In this document: piece by piece, positions 8,443 through 19,679 of the stretch | Layout of the letters: every line of letters begins with the position of its first letter | Numbering within the stretch: the stretch's first letter is position 1 | Source: Candidatus Zhuqueibacterota bacterium | Lineage (GTDB): Bacteria; Zhuqueibacterota; Zhuqueibacteria; Oceanimicrobiales; Oceanimicrobiaceae | Length of the DNA stretch: 64,000 bases | NCBI GenBank assembly: GCA_029261995.1 | Contig: JAJDAF010000017.1 | Span: 248,001-312,000, forward strand | Direction: 5' to 3' | The notes under the pieces: generated by a model | What the model was told of the DNA's origin: nothing | Seen by the model: only the letters and a program-made list of their open reading frames with translations | The model's database searches: none | Program-made: the position numbers and the translations under genes

Positions 8443-9587
8443 TGCCAGAATCGACGCTTCCCTGCCAGCGGGCGCTGTTCGAAATTCCCGATGAGGTGGC
8501 TTATTTCAACTGTGCCTACCTTTCGCCCTTGCTGCGTTCCGTGCGGCAAGCCGGACATCGTGGCGTGGATCGGAAAGTCCGCCCATGGCAGGTGTTCCCA
8601 CAAGATTTTTTTGATGAATCCGAGCGCGCACGCGAGTTGTTTGCGCAATTGATTGACGCCCGGGCAAAAGATATTGCCCTGATCCCTGCCGTCAGCTACG
8701 GCGTTGCAATTGCGGCAGCCAATCTCAAATTGACCGCCGGCGATGAGATCGTGGCTCTGGACGAGCAATTTCCCTCCAATGTTTACCCGTGGCTGGAAGT
8801 GGCGAAACAGACCGGCTCCCGACTCGTTTTCGCAAATCGGCAACCCGGTGAGGCCTGGACCGAGTCGGTCCTGCGCGAAATCAAGCCTGCCACAAAGCTC
8901 GTCACCATTCCCAGCGTGCACTGGACCGACGGACGCCTGCTGAACTTGCCGGACATCGCGCAAGCGTGCAAACAAGTTGGGGCCAATTTGGTTCTCGACG
9001 TGACCCAATCTCTTGGCGCCGTCCCGTTTGATATCGGGTCGGTTCAACCCGACTTTTTGATTTGCGCGGGGTACAAATGGCTGCTCGGCCCGTACAGTTT
9101 CGGCTACCTGTACGTCGCACCGGAATTTCAGGGTGGCAAGCCGATTGAGCACAATTGGATCAATCGAAGGGACAGTGAAGACTTTGGCGGTCTGGTGACT
9201 TACGTCGATGAGTTTCAACCAGGCGCAAGACGTTTTGATGTCGGGGAACGCAGTAACTTCGCGCTGCTGCCCATGGCCGTGGCCGGCTTGCAGCAAATTC
9301 TGGACTGGCGGGTTGACCGAATCAATGCTTCGCTGGCGACACTAAATGAGAAAATCACAAACGTCGCCGAGGATCTGGGCTTGGACGTGACGCCGGCGCC
9401 GGAAAGAGCGGGCCACATGCTCGGCCTTCGGTTTCCCCAGGGACCCCCTTCAGGCTTGCTGGATCGGCTGAAGCAGCAGAACGTCTACGTCAGCTTGCGC
9501 GGAGACTCGATGCGGGTGGCGCCGCATCTCTATAATAATGACGCTGATGTCGATAGGCTGGCGGCTGGCTTGCGGGAATTTATGTAG
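8442..9587 (+). CDS. Class V aminotransferase (kynureninase/cysteine-desulfurase-like)
   Basis: A 381-residue PLP enzyme of fold type I, class V. The PLP-lysine is in AGYKWLLGPYSFGY, preceded by the Asp that contacts the pyridine nitrogen (LVLDVTQSLGA) and the HWTDGRLLNL segment. The C-terminal domain ends with a typical RVAPHLYNNDADVDRL motif as in kynureninase-like and isopenicillin epimerase-like enzymes. There is no clear catalytic Cys loop as in IscS/SufS, so it is more likely an aminotransferase or lyase of unknown substrate. It is translationally coupled to yajQ (TAATG) and ends the operon. Confidence 0.85.
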   Translation: MPESTLPCQRALFEIPDEVAYFNCAYLSPLLRSVRQAGHRGVDRKVRPWQVFPQDFFDESERARELFAQLIDARAKDIALIPAVSYGVAIAAANLKLTAGDEIVALDEQFPSNVYPWLEVAKQTGSRLVFANRQPGEAWTESVLREIKPATKLVTIPSVHWTDGRLLNLPDIAQACKQVGANLVLDVTQSLGAVPFDIGSVQPDFLICAGYKWLLGPYSFGYLYVAPEFQGGKPIEHNWINRRDSEDFGGLVTYVDEFQPGARRFDVGERSNFALLPMAVAGLQQILDWRVDRINASLATLNEKITNVAEDLGLDVTPAPERAGHMLGLRFPQGPPSGLLDRLKQQNVYVSLRGDSMRVAPHLYNNDADVDRLAAGLREFM

Positions 9588-9678
9588 CCAACCTATCTCT
9601 GGGAAAGCACTGTTCAAACCCTAAGAACAGAGTCATCGTGACGCTTGGAGAGCGATTGTCTTGTGTTAATGAATTAGT

Positions 9679-10527
9679 TCATTTAGACTGCGACGAAGTT
9701 GTAGTCGCAACTCGCATGAAATCAATCAAATCGGGGTCTGTCCAGTATTGCCCCAGTCTCTCCCAGTAATCATAGGCTTCGTCTGCACCGCCAGATGTAA
9801 CGCTTCCAGGAAACTCGCTTTCAATCCTTTTGTGTCGCCTTCTTGCCAATTCTTTCGCAACCAAAGGGCAGTAGTCGATGGCTTCGTTCAACGCCTCCCT
9901 GGCTTTTGGCATCTTGTTGAGTCTATAGTACGCAATTACTTTTCCGTACAAAGTATCAGGTAAGGTGTCTTCCGGGTACCGACTGCAGATTTCCAAAACG
10001 GCATCGAAGCCTCCCAATGCGAGGTTGCAATGAATTGCCAATGCTCGAATCCCTTGATTGTCGCTGGGATTGTATCCCAGTATTTTATTGAAGATTTGCA
10101 GAGCCTTTCCAAAATCATTTGTGAATAAATGACAAAGTCCTAGCCCTTTCATCGAGCGTAGGAAAGGGCGGTTGTCAATAAATCCCCAGATAATCCGTCC
10201 TGAGAAATCCTTCGGGATGACGCCGTTACCAGTCCTAAACGCTTTCTCAAATAGTCCTTTGGCGTTGCCATAGTTTTCAGAGTCAATTTCCCACCAACCA
10301 AGACTGTTGTATGCATCTATGAATTGTGGATCCTGTCTTATGATATTGTTGAGTTCTTGACTTGCCAATTCAGGGTCAGAAAGTTCTTCCGCGTAATAGA
10401 ATTTGTCAAAAAGCTCGCTTCTTTCGGGTCCCCAAACGAACGCGCCATCAACTGTGTTATCAAATTCATTAGCCGCAAAATCGAGAGGCGCTATCTTCTT
10501 GTGTGTTCTTCCCTTATTCATTTTCAT
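9679..10527 (-). CDS. TPR-repeat protein, cytoplasmic, function unknown
   Basis: A 282-residue protein without signal peptide. Helical repeats of TPR type are visible (FIDAYNSLGWWEID, then ALQIFNKILGYNPSDNQGIRALAIHC, then YGKVIAYYRLNKMPKAREALNEAIDYCP). The last 60 residues (YDYWERLGQYWT) lie outside the repeats. AT content is higher than in the flanking mutase genes, so it may be acquired. It ends the minus-strand run behind the fused mutase, 22 bp away, and could be co-transcribed with it, but nothing ties it to cobalamin chemistry. Confidence 0.7.
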   Translation of the reverse strand: MKMNKGRTHKKIAPLDFAANEFDNTVDGAFVWGPERSELFDKFYYAEELSDPELASQELNNIIRQDPQFIDAYNSLGWWEIDSENYGNAKGLFEKAFRTGNGVIPKDFSGRIIWGFIDNRPFLRSMKGLGLCHLFTNDFGKALQIFNKILGYNPSDNQGIRALAIHCNLALGGFDAVLEICSRYPEDTLPDTLYGKVIAYYRLNKMPKAREALNEAIDYCPLVAKELARRRHKRIESEFPGSVTSGGADEAYDYWERLGQYWTDPDLIDFMRVATTTSSQSK

Positions 10528-10549
10528 CCATCATATTCGAATCCGTCGT

Positions 10550-13500
10550 TCACATATTTCTTCTATAACGCCCACCCACTTCATAAAGCGCTTCGGTGAT
10601 TTGCCCAAGTGAGCAGAACTTGCAGGCCTCCATCAACTCTTCGAACACGTTTTTATTATCGACCGCTGCTTTTTGCACCTTGGCCAGAGCTTTGCCCGCG
10701 GCTTCCTGGTTGCGTGCATGCAGATTCTTGAGCATGGCGATTTGGTATTGTTTCTCATCTTCCGTTGCGCGGATGACCTCCTGCGGAACAGTCGTGGGTG
10801 AGCCTTTGGAACTCAGGAAAGTATTGACGCCAATGATGGGGAATTCCCCGGAATGCTTGAGTGTCTCATAATGCAGACTCTCTTCCTGAATCTTGCTGCG
10901 CTGGTACATCGTCTCCATGGCGCCAAGCACGCCGCCGCGTTGCGTCAGCCGGTCAAATTCCGCAAGCACAGCTTCTTCCACCAGGTCGGTCAACTCTTCG
11001 ATGATAAAAGAGCCTTGTAACGGGTTCTCATTCTTCGCCAGGCCAAGCTCTTTATTGATGATGAGCTGGATGGCCATCGCTCGCCGCACCGATTCCTCGG
11101 TAGGAGTTGTGATCGCCTCGTCGTAAGCGTTTGTGTGCAGGGAATTGCAGTTGTCGTAGATGGCGTAGAGCGCTTGCAACGTCGTGCGGATGTCGTTGAA
11201 ATCGATCTCCTGAGCGTGCAGCGACCGCCCGGAGGTCTGGATGTGGTACTTTAGCATTTGGGCCCGTTCATTGGCGCCGTATTTCAGTTTCATGGCTTTC
11301 GCCCAGATTCTGCGGGCGACCCGACCGATGACGGCGTACTCAGGATCGATACCATTTGAGAAGAAAAAGGACAGATTCGGCCCGAACTTGTTGATGTCCA
11401 TGCCACGGCTGAGATAGTATTCGACGTAAGTGAAGCCATTGCTCAACGTGAGTGCCAATTGCGTGATTGGGTTCGCGCCAGCCTCAGCAATGTGGTAGCC
11501 TGAGATCGAAACCGAGTAGAAGTTCCGCACCTCGTGTTCGATAAAATAGGCCTGCACATCGCCCATGAGCCGCAGGGCAAATTCAGTCGAGAAGATGCAG
11601 GTGTTCTGTGCCTGATCTTCTTTCAGAATGTCGGCCTGTACGGTGCCGCGAACCTGCGCCAGCGTTTTCGTTCGCAAGGCGCGGTAGACATCCTCGGGCA
11701 GAACCTGATCCCCGGTTACGCCCAGCAACGTGAGCCCAAGGCTGTCGTTGCCCTTCGGGATCTCTCCCTGGTAAGTCGGGCGCGCCATGCCTTTGCGGCG
11801 ATAGATATCGGAGATTTTGCGCTGAACCTCTTCTTCGAGGCCCTGCTGTTCAATATAGATCTCGCACTGCTGGTCGATGGCCGCGTTCAGGAAAAAACCG
11901 AGCAACATAGGCGCGGGTCCGTTGATCGTCATCGACACCGAGGTTTTCGGGTCCACAAGGTTAAAACCGGAATAAAGCTTCTTGGCATCGTCGAGACAAC
12001 AGATGGCAACCCCGGCGTTGCCGATTTTTCCGTAGATGTCCGGGCGGTCGTCCGGGTCTGCGCCATAAAGCGTGACCGAATCAAAGGCAGTGCTCAGCCG
12101 CTTGGCAGGCATGCCGTAGCTGACGTAATGAAACCGGCGATTCGTCCGCTCCGGACCGCCTTCGCCAGCGAACATGCGCGTCGGATCTTCACCCTCTCGC
12201 TTAAACGGGTAGATACCGCTGGTATATGGAAACTCTCCTGGCACGTTCTCCTGCAGGCCCCACCTCAGCACATCGCCCCAGGCCTGAAAACGCGGGACCG
12301 CCACTTTCGGGATTTGTGTTCCGGAGAGACTCTCCGAACGCGTTTCGATGGCGAGTTTGCTCGAGCGCACGCTAAAGGTGAAAACCGGTTGTTGGTAGCG
12401 CTCGCGGATGGCAGGCCAGGAATCGACAAAAGCCTGGTTCTTGGGATCGAAATCGAGAGCCACCTGCTTGTAAGCTTGGTGCAGGCTGTCAAGCGCATCG
12501 CGGTTTGCCTTTTCGTCCAGTTTCTCGAGTATTTGAATCGACGTTCTGATGGCGTACAGGTTTTGGGCCGCCTGACATTGTTTCTCGACCCAAAGGTCGT
12601 AGTCGCGAATCTTCTCTGAAATCTCGGAGAGGTAGCGCACACGCTCCGCGGGAATGATGTGTTGCTTGCGCGATTGCGCATCTGAAAGCTCGCACCCGGA
12701 GGTCAGGTCCGCACCGGTTGCTTTGGTGATCTTGGACATCAAAGTGGTGTAGAGCGCGTTCATGCCCGGGTCATTGAACTGCGAGGCGATGGTTCCGTAG
12801 ACCGGCATGTCATCGTCTTTTGCATCCCAGTACTCGTGGTTGCGCTTGTACTGCTTCTTTACGTCGCGCAAGGCATCGAGCGCACCCCGTTTGTCGAATT
12901 TGTTGATGGCGATGACGTCCGCGAAATCAAGCATGTCGATCTTTTCGAGCTGTGTCGCAGCGCCGTATTCCGGAGTCATGACGTAGAGGCTGACGTCAGA
13001 ATGGTCAACGATTTCCGTATCTGATTGGCCAATGCCCGAGGTTTCGAGAATGATCATGTCGTAGGCCGCCGCCTTGAGTACCAGCAGCGCCTCTCTCACG
13101 TAAGCCGACAGCGCCAGGTTGGATTGCCGCGTCGCCAGTGAGCGCATGTAGACCCGCGGGTTGCTGACGGAATTCATCCGAATCCGGTCACCGAGAAGAG
13201 CGCCCCCGGTTCGGCGCTTCGACGGATCGACGGAAATGACGGCGATGGTCTTTTCCGGGAAGTCCAGCAAAAAGCGCCGTATGAGTTCATCGATGAGCGA
13301 TGATTTGCCGGCGCCGCCGGTGCCGGTGATGCCGAGAACAGGCGTCTTCACCATTTCGGCCAGCTTGTGGACCATCGCCAATTCAGTCTGGGTCTCAGTC
13401 GGAAAGTTCTCGGCTGCCGAAATCAATCTGGCAATAGCGTTGACGTCTTTTTCCTGGAGAGCTGCCAACTCGCCGTTTACGTTCGTGCCGGCAGGGAAAT

Positions 13501-13930
13501 CGCATTGTTGCAGCATGTCATTAATCATTCCCTGCAGCCCCATTGCTCGCCCGTCGTCTGGGGAGTAAATTCTGGCGATGCCATATTGGTGTAACGCCTC
13601 GATCTCGGCAGGCAGAATTACGCCGCCGCCACCGCCGAAAATTTTGATTTGGCCGGCCCCGCGCTCCTGCAGCAGGTCGTACATGTATTTGAAATACTCA
13701 TTATGTCCACCCTGGTAGGATGTTAATGCAATGGCCTGAGCATCTTCCTGAATCGCGCAGTTCACGACCTCTTCGACACTGCGGTCGTGGCCCAGGTGGA
13801 TGACTTCGACGCCGGTGGACTGGATAATCCGGCGCATGATATTGATTGCCGCATCGTGGCCATCGAACAATGAGGCGGCGGTGACGATGCGAATGTTGTT
13901 TTTGGGCTTGTAGTGTGATACTTTTTTCAT
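10550..13930 (-). CDS. icmF: Fused isobutyryl-CoA mutase IcmF (B12 domain + G-protein chaperone + mutase)
   Basis: A 1126-residue adenosylcobalamin enzyme that interconverts isobutyryl-CoA (or related acyl-CoAs) and the n-butyryl form. In order it has an N-terminal B12-binding domain with the axial His in [10 protein letters not shown] (about residues 23-32), the MeaI-type G-protein chaperone with Walker [15 protein letters not shown] near residue 200 followed by [20 protein letters not shown], then the large TIM-barrel mutase domain ([21 protein letters not shown]). The C-terminus ([23 protein letters not shown]) is typical. The ATG at 13930 is chosen because the extra seven upstream codons are not conserved. 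It lies downstream of the mutase/MeaB genes, separated by the nucleotidyltransferase pair. Confidence 0.95.
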   Translation of the reverse strand: MKKVSHYKPKNNIRIVTAASLFDGHDAAINIMRRIIQSTGVEVIHLGHDRSVEEVVNCAIQEDAQAIALTSYQGGHNEYFKYMYDLLQERGAGQIKIFGGGGGVILPAEIEALHQYGIARIYSPDDGRAMGLQGMINDMLQQCDFPAGTNVNGELAALQEKDVNAIARLISAAENFPTETQTELAMVHKLAEMVKTPVLGITGTGGAGKSSLIDELIRRFLLDFPEKTIAVISVDPSKRRTGGALLGDRIRMNSVSNPRVYMRSLATRQSNLALSAYVREALLVLKAAAYDMIILETSGIGQSDTEIVDHSDVSLYVMTPEYGAATQLEKIDMLDFADVIAINKFDKRGALDALRDVKKQYKRNHEYWDAKDDDMPVYGTIASQFNDPGMNALYTTLMSKITKATGADLTSGCELSDAQSRKQHIIPAERVRYLSEISEKIRDYDLWVEKQCQAAQNLYAIRTSIQILEKLDEKANRDALDSLHQAYKQVALDFDPKNQAFVDSWPAIRERYQQPVFTFSVRSSKLAIETRSESLSGTQIPKVAVPRFQAWGDVLRWGLQENVPGEFPYTSGIYPFKREGEDPTRMFAGEGGPERTNRRFHYVSYGMPAKRLSTAFDSVTLYGADPDDRPDIYGKIGNAGVAICCLDDAKKLYSGFNLVDPKTSVSMTINGPAPMLLGFFLNAAIDQQCEIYIEQQGLEEEVQRKISDIYRRKGMARPTYQGEIPKGNDSLGLTLLGVTGDQVLPEDVYRALRTKTLAQVRGTVQADILKEDQAQNTCIFSTEFALRLMGDVQAYFIEHEVRNFYSVSISGYHIAEAGANPITQLALTLSNGFTYVEYYLSRGMDINKFGPNLSFFFSNGIDPEYAVIGRVARRIWAKAMKLKYGANERAQMLKYHIQTSGRSLHAQEIDFNDIRTTLQALYAIYDNCNSLHTNAYDEAITTPTEESVRRAMAIQLIINKELGLAKNENPLQGSFIIEELTDLVEEAVLAEFDRLTQRGGVLGAMETMYQRSKIQEESLHYETLKHSGEFPIIGVNTFLSSKGSPTTVPQEVIRATEDEKQYQIAMLKNLHARNQEAAGKALAKVQKAAVDNKNVFEELMEACKFCSLGQITEALYEVGGRYRRNM

Positions 13931-14029
13931 ATGGGCTATTGACCTGATCAATTCATAAAAGACTCAACGCAGAGTTCGCCGGGAACGCTGAGTTGCGCAG
14001 AAAACGTTCGTGAGATTGAACCCAAATGG

Positions 14030-14338
14030 TTATGCCAGCTGGATTCCTTTATTCTGAATTTCATTCGCGAATGGATGAGCTGCATTGAAATCTGATTCTT
14101 CAAATGGATGAGGTTCAATTCGTGTATCAAATTTTCGGCCTATTTTCATCAACTCAACTTGTGTAGTAAAACTATTCGACAGCTTGTTCATGACTATGGC
14201 CAAATCAATATCACTGTTTTCGTCATACTGTCCATTCGCGTAGGAACCAAATAGATAGGCCTTTTGGACATTGAATTCATTCTTCCTTAAATAGTCAATA
14301 TATTTGTTTACTACTTCGATAGCAGTCTTTTGATCCAT
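14030..14338 (-). CDS. Minimal nucleotidyltransferase (MNT), toxin-antitoxin type
   Basis: A 102-residue protein with the polymerase-beta-fold signature GSYANGQYDENSDIDLAIVM: the GS and the DxD metal ligands are intact. Stand-alone MNT proteins usually pair with HEPN proteins as toxin-antitoxin modules in which the MNT adenylylates the HEPN toxin; no HEPN gene is adjacent here. The ATG at 14338 has an AAGGA about 7 nt upstream; a TTG start overlapping the previous stop (14380) is also possible. It is AT-richer than its neighbours and, with the next gene, interrupts the mutase operon, which suggests acquisition. Confidence 0.85.
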   Translation of the reverse strand: MDQKTAIEVVNKYIDYLRKNEFNVQKAYLFGSYANGQYDENSDIDLAIVMNKLSNSFTTQVELMKIGRKFDTRIEPHPFEESDFNAAHPFANEIQNKGIQLA

Positions 14339-14376
14339 TTTCTCAATCCTTGTGCGGAGCGAGACCACCTGCCGGT

Positions 14377-14580
14377 TCAATTTGGGCCTTTCGTTAGGGC
14401 AGTTGATGTTTGCGCCACTCTGATTAAAGACATCAAGGCTTCGTTCACAGCTTCTTCCGTCGGAAACGCTTTTGCGACTTCTGGCTTAAGCAATACTACG
14501 TTGTGTGACTCTTTGTACGCTTCATAGTACTTTCCGCGTACTCCAACACCAAGGTCTTCTCTTCTATATTCAGACCTCAT
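14377..14580 (-). CDS. Small antitoxin-like protein, 67 aa
   Basis: It begins MRSEYRREDLG and contains GVRGKYYEAY, NVVLLKPEVAKAFPTEEAVNEAL. This pattern (YRREDLG, RGKY, then a Val/Leu strand, P-E/D-V-A, F-P, VNEAL) recurs in small antitoxin-like proteins of many bacteria, where the partner is usually a small toxin; this is recalled from family knowledge, not searched. The ATG at 14580 is 13 bp after the meaB stop. The stop lies directly at the start region of the nucleotidyltransferase gene, so the two are likely co-expressed. It may be an orphan antitoxin. Confidence 0.6.
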   Translation of the reverse strand: MRSEYRREDLGVGVRGKYYEAYKESHNVVLLKPEVAKAFPTEEAVNEALMSLIRVAQTSTALTKGPN

Positions 14581-14593
14581 TTCGTCTTTCTTC

Positions 14594-15592
14594 TTAGCTT
14601 TGTGACAGGAACACCTGAATGAGCCGATCGGCTGCTGCCCGGGCTGGCAATTCCCCGCTCCGCACCGCTTCTTCAATTTTGGGAAGCGCTTCGACAATGC
14701 TGCGATTTTCGAGGAAGCGTTGCCTCAGTTCCAGGTCGATGGCTGAGTGCAGCCAGGCGCTTGCCTGTTCCTTTCTCCTGCTTTGAAACCCTCCGCTGGC
14801 GACGGTTTTGTCACGAAAGCTCTGGATCATCTCCCACAGTTCCGGGATACCCTGGCCGGTCTGGGCTGAGCAGGTTCCGACATTGACCTGCCAGCCAGCC
14901 GTCGCGGGCCGGAGATAGTGCAGGGCCATCTTGAGCTCCTGACAGGCGGCCTGAGCCCGCAATTCGTTTTCGCCATCGGCTTTGTTGATCAGAATAGCGT
15001 CGGAAATTTCGATTACTCCCTTTTTGATGCCTTGCAGCTCATCTCCGCCGCCGGGAATTTGTAGCAGCAGAAAGAAATCGACCATCGACCTCACGGTGAT
15101 TTCGCTCTGGCCCACGCCCACGGTTTCTACCAAAATGACATCGAAGCCGGCGGCCTCACACAAAAGCATGCTTTCACGGGTCTTGCGCGCCACGCCCCCG
15201 AGCGTTCCGCTTGCGGGAGACGGCCGGATGAAGCTGTCTTCCTTGCGGCTGAGATGCGTCATTCGGGTCTTGTCGCCGAGGATGCTGCCGCCGGTCAAAG
15301 AGCTGCTGGGGTCGATTGCCAGCACGGCGACTCTCTTACGCTGGTCGAGAAGATGCAGGCCGAGAGCTTCGATCAGGGTGCTTTTGCCGGCGCCGGGTAT
15401 TCCGGTAATCCCGACCCGAATGGAACTTCCGGTCAGCGGCATCAGCTCGGTCAAGATTTCCTGCGCCTGTTCTTGATGTGCCACAATGCTGCTTTCAACC
15501 AGCGTGAGCGCACGGCCGAGGATTGTGCGGTCGCGCCTTCGAATGCCATCCACAAAGTCGCTGACGCCGGGAGATTTTGGTTTACGCGGCAT
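14594..15592 (-). CDS. meaB: MeaB/ArgK-type G-protein chaperone of methylmalonyl-CoA mutase
   Basis: A 332-residue G3E-family GTPase that gates loading of adenosylcobalamin into methylmalonyl-CoA mutase and removes damaged cofactor. Walker A is [14 protein letters not shown], followed by [31 protein letters not shown] and NKAD. The C-terminal dimerisation arm is present ([15 protein letters not shown]). The ATG at 15592 overlaps the mutase stop by 11 bp, so translation is coupled; a longer frame to 15700 runs wholly inside the mutase gene and is rejected. The order mutA-mutB-meaB supports the role. Confidence 0.95.
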   Translation of the reverse strand: MPRKPKSPGVSDFVDGIRRRDRTILGRALTLVESSIVAHQEQAQEILTELMPLTGSSIRVGITGIPGAGKSTLIEALGLHLLDQRKRVAVLAIDPSSSLTGGSILGDKTRMTHLSRKEDSFIRPSPASGTLGGVARKTRESMLLCEAAGFDVILVETVGVGQSEITVRSMVDFFLLLQIPGGGDELQGIKKGVIEISDAILINKADGENELRAQAACQELKMALHYLRPATAGWQVNVGTCSAQTGQGIPELWEMIQSFRDKTVASGGFQSRRKEQASAWLHSAIDLELRQRFLENRSIVEALPKIEEAVRSGELPARAAADRLIQVFLSQS

Positions 15593-17756
15593 CGTGTCCC
15601 AGCCGTTTTGCCAACTTGGCCAGCAATTCTCGCGCGGCTTCAGGGATGACGGTTCCCGGGCCGAAGATGGCCGCGGCCCCGTTTTCATAGAGAAAATCAT
15701 AGTCCTGTTTTGGGATCACTCCGCCAACGACCACCAGGATATCGGAACGGTCCCTATTCGCAAGCTCCTGCACAAGTTGCGGCAGCAGGGTTTTGTGACC
15801 GGCGGCCAGCGAACTCATGCCGACGATGTGAACGTCGTTTTCCACAGCTTGCTTCGCCGTTTCTTCCGGAGTTTGAAACAGCGGTCCAATATCCACGTCA
15901 AAGCCCAGGTCGGCGAACGCGGTAGCGATGACTCTTGCGCCGCGGTCGTGGCCATCCTGACCAAGTTTTGCGACCAACAGCCGAGGCCGCCGGCCCTCAA
16001 CCATCTCGAACGCTTTCACCGATTTTCGCACCGCCTCAAGGTCGCGGCCTTCTCCGAATTCGCTGCTGTAAACGCCTGATATGGATCTTGTCACGGCTTT
16101 GTGCCTCCCGTAGACTTTTTCAAGTGCGGCAGAGATTTCTCCCAGTGATGCGTGTGCGCGAGCGGCCTCAACAGACAATTCCAGGAGGTTACCTTCTCCG
16201 GATTCGGCGGCGTTGGTTAAGGCTGCAAGTTTCGTTTGGGTGGCTATCTCGTCGCGTCCTGCCCGCAATTCCTGTAAGCGGGCGATTTGCGCTTCACGCA
16301 CCGCGCTGTTGTCGATTTCGAGGATATCGATCGGCGTTTCTTCTTCAACGCGATATTTGTTAACGCCGACGATGATTTCCTGGCCGGAGTCAATCAAGGC
16401 CTGGCGTCGAGCCGCAGCTTCCTCGATGCGCATTTTCGGAATGCCGGTTTCAATGGCCTTTGCCATGCCGCCTAGCGCCTCGATTTCTTGAATATGCTGC
16501 CAGCCCAGTTGCATCAAGTCGTGGGTTAGCGACTCCACGTAATAGGAGCCACCCCAGGGATCGATGACACTTGTGATGCCGGTTTCTTCCTGCAGAAAGA
16601 GTTGCGTGTTGCGCGCAATTCGTGCGGAAAAATCCGTTGGCAGGGCAATCGCTTCGTCGAGTGCATTGGTGTGCAAAGACTGCGTGTGGCCGAGCACCGC
16701 GGCCATTGCCTCCACACAAGTTCTGACGACATTGTTGTAGGGGTCCTGTTCGGTAAGGCTCCAGCCTGATGTTTGTGAGTGCGTGCGCAGCGCCATGGAT
16801 TTCGGATTCTGCGGATGAAACTGCTTCATAAGTTTGGCCCAAAGAACTCGCGCGGCTCGCATCTTGGCGATTTCCATGAAGTAGTTCATACCGATGCCCC
16901 AGAAAAAGGATAATCTTGGGGCGAAATCATCAATCGCTATGCCGGCCGCAAGTCCGGTTTGAACATATTCTAGCCCATCTGCGAGGGTGTAAGCCATCTC
17001 CAAATCCGCAGTGGCGCCGGCCTCCTGCATGTGGTATCCGGAAATGCTGATGCTGTTGAATCTTGGCATTTGGCGCGAGGTGTAGCGGAAAATGTCCGCG
17101 ATGATGCGCATGGACGGGCCCGGCGGATAGATGTAGGTGTTGCGCACCATGTACTCTTTCAGAATGTCATTCTGAATCGTCCCGGCAAGCGCCTCTGGCT
17201 TGATGCCCTGTTCCTCGGCCGCCAAAATATAGAAGGCCATAATCGGTAGCACGGCGCCATTCATGGTCATTGACACCGATATTTTGTCGAGCGGGATTGC
17301 ATCGAACAGGATTCGCATGTCGAGGATGGAGTCTATCGCCACACCTGCTTTGCCAACGTCGCCGAGCACGCGTGGATGGTCGGAATCGTAGCCACGATGC
17401 GTGGCCAGGTCAAAAGCGACGGACAAACCTTTTTGCCCGGCGGCAAGGTTGCGTTTGTAGAAGGCATTACTTTCCTCCGCGGTCGAAAAACCGGCGTACT
17501 GCCGAATGGTCCACGGGCGCGTCACGTACATCGTGGCGTACGGGCCGCGCAAGTAGGGTGGAAGTCCCGCCGTGAAGCCGAGGTGGTCACAGTCATGGAG
17601 GTCCTCGGCCGTGTACTTGGCTTTTATAGCGATACCTTCGTTGGTCGTCCACTCCGGGAGCACGCTCCGCGCGTGGCTCTTGGATGAAACGTGCTCCGAG
17701 CCGCTGCTCCGTGGCATCTGCAAGCTGATTTTGGTGAAATCTGGACCTGTGCTCAT
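15582..17756 (-). CDS. mutB: Methylmalonyl-CoA mutase, large catalytic subunit
   Basis: A 724-residue adenosylcobalamin-dependent mutase converting (R)-methylmalonyl-CoA and succinyl-CoA. The N-terminal TIM barrel has the substrate Tyr/Arg segment [21 protein letters not shown] and the HTNALDEA segment. The C-terminal B12 domain has [21 protein letters not shown] with the axial His, then [15 protein letters not shown]. The length is that of the heterodimer large chain. ATG overlaps the small-subunit stop (ATGA). It takes part in propionate or odd-chain catabolism, or the reverse. No epimerase gene is in the window. Confidence 0.97.
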   Translation of the reverse strand: MSTGPDFTKISLQMPRSSGSEHVSSKSHARSVLPEWTTNEGIAIKAKYTAEDLHDCDHLGFTAGLPPYLRGPYATMYVTRPWTIRQYAGFSTAEESNAFYKRNLAAGQKGLSVAFDLATHRGYDSDHPRVLGDVGKAGVAIDSILDMRILFDAIPLDKISVSMTMNGAVLPIMAFYILAAEEQGIKPEALAGTIQNDILKEYMVRNTYIYPPGPSMRIIADIFRYTSRQMPRFNSISISGYHMQEAGATADLEMAYTLADGLEYVQTGLAAGIAIDDFAPRLSFFWGIGMNYFMEIAKMRAARVLWAKLMKQFHPQNPKSMALRTHSQTSGWSLTEQDPYNNVVRTCVEAMAAVLGHTQSLHTNALDEAIALPTDFSARIARNTQLFLQEETGITSVIDPWGGSYYVESLTHDLMQLGWQHIQEIEALGGMAKAIETGIPKMRIEEAAARRQALIDSGQEIIVGVNKYRVEEETPIDILEIDNSAVREAQIARLQELRAGRDEIATQTKLAALTNAAESGEGNLLELSVEAARAHASLGEISAALEKVYGRHKAVTRSISGVYSSEFGEGRDLEAVRKSVKAFEMVEGRRPRLLVAKLGQDGHDRGARVIATAFADLGFDVDIGPLFQTPEETAKQAVENDVHIVGMSSLAAGHKTLLPQLVQELANRDRSDILVVVGGVIPKQDYDFLYENGAAAIFGPGTVIPEAARELLAKLAKRLGHDAA

Positions 17757-19414
17757 GAAACACCGCCTGGTTTGGTCGAAGCTTCAAATTGTTGTGCAAA
17801 CACCAGGGGTTGCAGTTTTTCTACCGATGTCTTTTCGCCGGTCCCGTGGAGCGCCTGGAGCATCTGCGTTGTGTCAGCACCGGCTCTTGCGGCGCCACTC
17901 AGAATTTGCAGGGTGGAATCTTGAATGTCATCAGAATTCAGAGGGCGGATTGCACGAAGCGCGTCAAGGGCCGCGCGGGTTTTCGGCGACTCCTCCGATG
18001 GTGGTTTTTCGGATGTGCTCCCGGGAGCAGTTGTTGCAGTCACAGCAGCTCTGTCCAGCGGATTGGTGTAGGCATTTGACCCAATTAGTTTGTCACTGCG
18101 GTTGGCGTGTCGAGCCCGCCTGCGGTCGGCTGTCCGGTTGATTTGCGCCTGAACAAATCCGGAGAGCAACGCCTGGGGCAACCCGCCTTGCGATTCAATC
18201 TCCTGAAACAGAGACCAGGCTTTTTCCGCCAACTCGGCGGTGATGGTTTCAACATACCAACTGCCGGCGGCAGTGTCTGACACTCGGGCCGCGTGCACTT
18301 CCGCGCCCAGAATCAGTTGTGTGTTTCGCGCCAGCCGGTGCGATGAGGCGCTTGGTGCTCCGATGATAGCGTCAAATGGCTCAACAGACAGGCTGTCGCA
18401 GCCACCGAGTACGGCTGCGAATGCCGCCATTGAGTTCCGCAAGATGTTGACATGTGAGTCGTAGCGCGTGTTGCTTCGGGAAGATGTTTCGGCGTGTAAC
18501 GTCATCGTGCGTGCTGTGGCATCGCCCCCAAACTCCGCAATGACCTGGGCCCAGAGAATTCTGGCTGCTCTCAGTTTGGCGATTTCCATGAAGAAGTTTT
18601 GCCCGACGGCAAACGAGAATTGCAGGTGGCGGGCAACGGTTGTAATGTCGATGTTGCTTCGAGTCTGGATTTCGCGCAGGTAGGAGACACCTGTCGCGAG
18701 CGCCAACGCGAGTTCTTGGGCCTCGCTGGCGCCGGCATTGTGGTATGGCCTTGTGTCGATTTCTACCGTTCTGACGTTCGGTGCGGTCGTGGTTGCCCAT
18801 TTTGTCAGCGCTGACAGTTCCTCGAAAGCCACGGTCAGGCCCTGCTGAACGACACCAGTTTTTGCCAGCGTGCCGAGCGGGTCTCCGGCCACGCTGCCGT
18901 TGAGTTTGACAAGATCCAACTCGCGTTCGCTGCAGAGTTCTGCGAGAATCGCGGTGAGTGGCGGTGCGGAGCTGCCGGCCAGAAGGAAGATTGGGAATTC
19001 CGTCAGATTCACATCCTGCAGAACGGTCCGCAGGTCCGCGAGCGTGACACTGGTGTCTAAATCGACTCTGATGGCGTTTTGCCCGCGGGCAAGGCCCTGA
19101 CGAAGCTGGTCATTCAGAGCCTGCGGGCAGGTGGCGTCGATTTTTTGTGCGATCAGCCAGGTAAAATCCTGGTGCGAGTCTGGCGATCCGTCAAATCCCG
19201 GAATTTTGTGTGGTGGCCGGGAGCCTGACAGACCCGGTGTGTTTGACTGAAAATAAATGGGGTTGAGTACAATGCCGGAGTAGGTTTCTGTTAGGAGCAC
19301 ATCTTCAAATGAAGCTCCTTTCAGCAGTCGCTCCGCCGACTGCCGCCAAGCGTGGTAGTCGCTCGTGTTGAATTTTTTTCCCAAATCCAGGGGTATTGGT
19401 GTGCTGTCTTCCAT
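17753..19414 (-). CDS. mutA: Methylmalonyl-CoA mutase, small (non-catalytic) subunit
   Basis: A 553-residue protein homologous to the mutase barrel ([82 protein letters not shown]) but with a degenerate C-terminal part: no DxHxxG axial His, and Ala/Thr/Ser-rich sequence (about residues 455-480) in the linker. That is normal for the small chain of the heterodimer, which stabilises MutB. It is the first gene of the minus-strand operon mutA-mutB-meaB. The cobalamin riboswitch starts about 270 bp away on the opposite strand; no riboswitch was seen for the mutases. Confidence 0.93.
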   Translation of the reverse strand: MEDSTPIPLDLGKKFNTSDYHAWRQSAERLLKGASFEDVLLTETYSGIVLNPIYFQSNTPGLSGSRPPHKIPGFDGSPDSHQDFTWLIAQKIDATCPQALNDQLRQGLARGQNAIRVDLDTSVTLADLRTVLQDVNLTEFPIFLLAGSSAPPLTAILAELCSERELDLVKLNGSVAGDPLGTLAKTGVVQQGLTVAFEELSALTKWATTTAPNVRTVEIDTRPYHNAGASEAQELALALATGVSYLREIQTRSNIDITTVARHLQFSFAVGQNFFMEIAKLRAARILWAQVIAEFGGDATARTMTLHAETSSRSNTRYDSHVNILRNSMAAFAAVLGGCDSLSVEPFDAIIGAPSASSHRLARNTQLILGAEVHAARVSDTAAGSWYVETITAELAEKAWSLFQEIESQGGLPQALLSGFVQAQINRTADRRRARHANRSDKLIGSNAYTNPLDRAAVTATTAPGSTSEKPPSEESPKTRAALDALRAIRPLNSDDIQDSTLQILSGAARAGADTTQMLQALHGTGEKTSVEKLQPLVFAQQFEASTKPGGVS

Positions 19415-19630
19415 GCGCTGATTATTGTGCCGAGTTAAAACTATGACCGCCAGAATGCGAAACGATGGATAACGCCGCCTGTTCGGATAGGTCTTCGACG
19501 CCGGCGATAACCTGGTGTCGCAGCCGACCGCGGACCTGGTTTGCCGCGTCCGATCAGTGGACGAAAGTAAGCAATGCGCCGGTTTTTTGCAACAAGTTTA
19601 GGTCAACCTTTGGCCAGATCAACAAAAAGC
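19415..19630. other. Divergent intergenic region between mutA and the B12-uptake promoter
   Basis: About 215 bp without a gene. A mutA promoter on the minus strand was not clearly identifiable. The plus strand leads into the promoter at 19631. Confidence 0.5.
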
Positions 19631-19659
19631 TTGACAATAGCCGCAGACGCTATTATATT
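19631..19659 (+). promoter_or_regulatory. Consensus sigma70 promoter of the B12-uptake operon
   Basis: TTGACA and TATATT with exactly 17 bp between them, about 20-25 bp before the riboswitch aptamer. This is among the best -35/-10 pairs in the window. Confidence 0.85.
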
Positions 19660-19679
19660 TCCGCACTACAAATAGCGGA

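Noticed and set aside
15593-15700. N-terminal extension of MeaB
   Set aside because: It lies inside mutB in another frame and is not conserved; the ATG at 15592 gives the normal length.
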